Source: an uncultured Prevotellaceae bacterium
GTDB taxonomy: Bacteria; Bacteroidota; Bacteroidia; Bacteroidales; Bacteroidaceae
Length of the DNA: 51,820 nt
Assembly (NCBI GenBank): GCA_900320435.1
Contig: ONSH01000008.1
Coordinates: 1 to 51,820 of the forward strand
Reading direction: 5' to 3'
Below are positions 51,068 through 51,820 of the stretch, piece by piece (the stretch's first letter is position 1; each line of letters begins with the position of its first letter). Below the pieces are notes generated by a model. It was not told the origin of the DNA. It was given only the letters and a program-made list of their open reading frames with translations, and made no database searches. Made by a program: the position numbers and the translations under genes.

Positions 51068-51075
51068 TATCTTTG
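51068..51075 (+). promoter_or_regulatory. Orphan promoter-like element
   Basis: TATCTTTGCGG, a good -7 element, but only repeats and stop-filled sequence follow; no gene begins downstream within the window. Confidence 0.5.
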
Positions 51076-51186
51076 CGGTGTTAATTGAAAATTGATAATA
51101 GACTTCGCCTGTGGCTCGTCCGCAAGGCAGACAATTGAAAATTAACAGCGCTCTTTGATTTTTTGCTACAACAATTTCAAGTGGCC

Positions 51187-51252
51187 TCTAACTAGGGAAA
51201 AATGTTTTTCTAACTAGCGCGCAAATTTTCTCTAACTAGAGCGTAAAAATAA
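51187..51252 (+). repeat. Three iteron-like units with a 22-base period
   Basis: TCTAACTAG begins at 51187, 51209 and 51231, exactly 22 bases apart; the intervening 13 bases are AT-rich and differ. Confidence 0.85.
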
Positions 51253-51280
51253 CCAAGTTGGGTGTGTTTCAAAAAATAAC

Positions 51281-51459
51281 CTAGCCGGGTGTATTTCAAA
51301 AAAAACAAAGAAAACCCTCTTGTCAGTATGTAAGGGCCCTTAGCCCTTTGCGATGCGAGCCATATATTTTTCCTTGTATGCAAGCATCCAGATAAAAATC
51401 TATGCCTCACATCTCAGCCTTCTTCGAAGTCTTACATACTGTCAAGAGAAAAACATAAA
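51281..51459 (-). repeat. Dispersed repeat, copy B (inverted relative to 16892-17073)
   Basis: The reverse complement runs from a TTATGTTTTTCTCTTGACAG-like end to GAAATACACCCGGCTAGG and aligns along its length with copy A. An extra partial end (GGGTGTGTTTCAAAAAAT) lies just to its left. Confidence 0.85.
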
Positions 51460-51585
51460 AAAACAGTTTGCAGTTTACCGTTTATCATTTATCGGTTATT
51501 GTTTATCGGTTAGCGTTTGCCATCATCCATCATACATCTGCCATCCTACATCAGACATCATCATATGCAGTACACACGTGACGGT

Positions 51586-51752
51586 TTTTTAGGTTTTTCT
51601 TTTTCCAGGTTGTGTTCTGGAAGAACTGATGGTGTGGCTGCAGGATTTTATCGGAGAGCTTGTTTTCCAAGAAAATCCTGTGGGCACAACAGCAAAGACG
51701 CCGTCGACAACCTGGAAAAAGGGTTTTCTTGGTTTTCTTTAAAAACACCCGA
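51586..51752 (-). repeat. Further inverted repeat segments matching 16437-16645
   Basis: Contains TGGCTGCAGGATTTTATC and AAAATCCTGTGGGCACAACA with GCAAAGACG, the reverse complements of segments at about 16624-16645 and 16448-16480, and ends in another AAACACCCGAC terminus. Confidence 0.7.
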
Positions 51753-51820
51753 CAAATAACAGTAAACAATGGTAGCATTTTTGATATTTTTGAGTTGGCA
51801 CGTGTGGGTGCTGGTGAACG

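Larger units (their letters stand above)
50519..51820. other. Gene-free, repeat-rich right end
   Basis: I see no gene in these 1.3 kb. The stretch has direct repeats (50545-50625), G-rich sequence on one strand (50640-50770), a long perfect inverted repeat (50849-50984), an orphan promoter (51068), three 22-base iteron-like units (51187-51252) and inverted copies of the repeats found at 16.4-17.1 kb (51281-51760). Confidence 0.75.

Overview
This window comes from a member of the Bacteroidota, most likely a Bacteroidales species close to Prevotella. Three things point there: promoters of the TAnnTTTG type (often with an upstream TTTG 19-20 bases away) in front of many genes and no Shine-Dalgarno signals; families typical of the phylum (DUF4369 lipoprotein, FISUMP-domain and BspA-like lipoproteins, stand-alone RapZ C-terminal domain); and lipoproteins with an acidic CGDD start. 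Most of the window looks GC-rich, whereas about 13.3-17.2 kb and 41.5-51.8 kb are visibly AT-richer and repeat-laden.

Layout. (1) 1-12.5 kb, minus strand: one dense operon with ATGA overlaps that builds, finishes and exports an aryl-polyene/flexirubin-like lipid. It holds three ketosynthases (two with an extra C-terminal condensing-enzyme-like domain), two acyl carrier domains (one fused to an O-methyltransferase), two hotdog dehydratase-like proteins, a hotdog thioesterase, an LpxL-type acyltransferase, a GT2-PlsC fusion, a LolA-like carrier, a small EamA-like transporter, an esterase and the start of an MMPL exporter. (2) 12.7-17.5 kb: tRNA-Ser(UGA), an S41 peptidase and two gene remnants embedded in palindromic intergenic repeats. 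(3) 17.6-23.4 kb, minus: PheC-like cyclohexadienyl dehydratase, a RelA-type (p)ppGpp synthetase with a ruined hydrolase site, and a large MscS channel. (4) 23.5-29.6 kb: LolD-like ATPase, QueF and a MurU-like nucleotidyltransferase (plus) converge on DnaX, an FtsX-like permease, an AmgK-like kinase and a RapZ C-terminal domain protein (minus); amino-sugar recycling is the shared theme of the meeting point. (5) 29.7-33.3 kb, plus: FtsB/DivIC, DUF4369 lipoprotein, PhoH, PurC, MenG. (6) 33.3-40.4 kb, minus: unknown protein, GH25 muramidase, Lon, Tgt, LptG-type permease and an outer-membrane protein, chained mostly by ATGA/GTGA overlaps. (7) 40.5-51.8 kb, plus: a BASS-type transporter, then an AT-rich accessory stretch with a 52-residue ORF, a RecQ plus helicase-IV/UvrD-like pair, three lipoproteins (two with near-duplicate promoter and signal-peptide segments), a Cys-rich protein, and 1.3 kb of repeats with no gene.

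The strongest candidates for something new are the RecQ/helicase-IV pair, whose second member carries a PD-(D/E)XK-like insertion and C-terminal zinc ribbons; the recycled promoter/signal-peptide segments of the lipoprotein genes; the methyltransferase-ACP fusion and the tandem-repeat-encoded ketosynthase C-terminus in the polyene operon; and the AmgK/RapZ-C/MurU junction. All functional statements rest on motif recognition by eye; no database search was possible.
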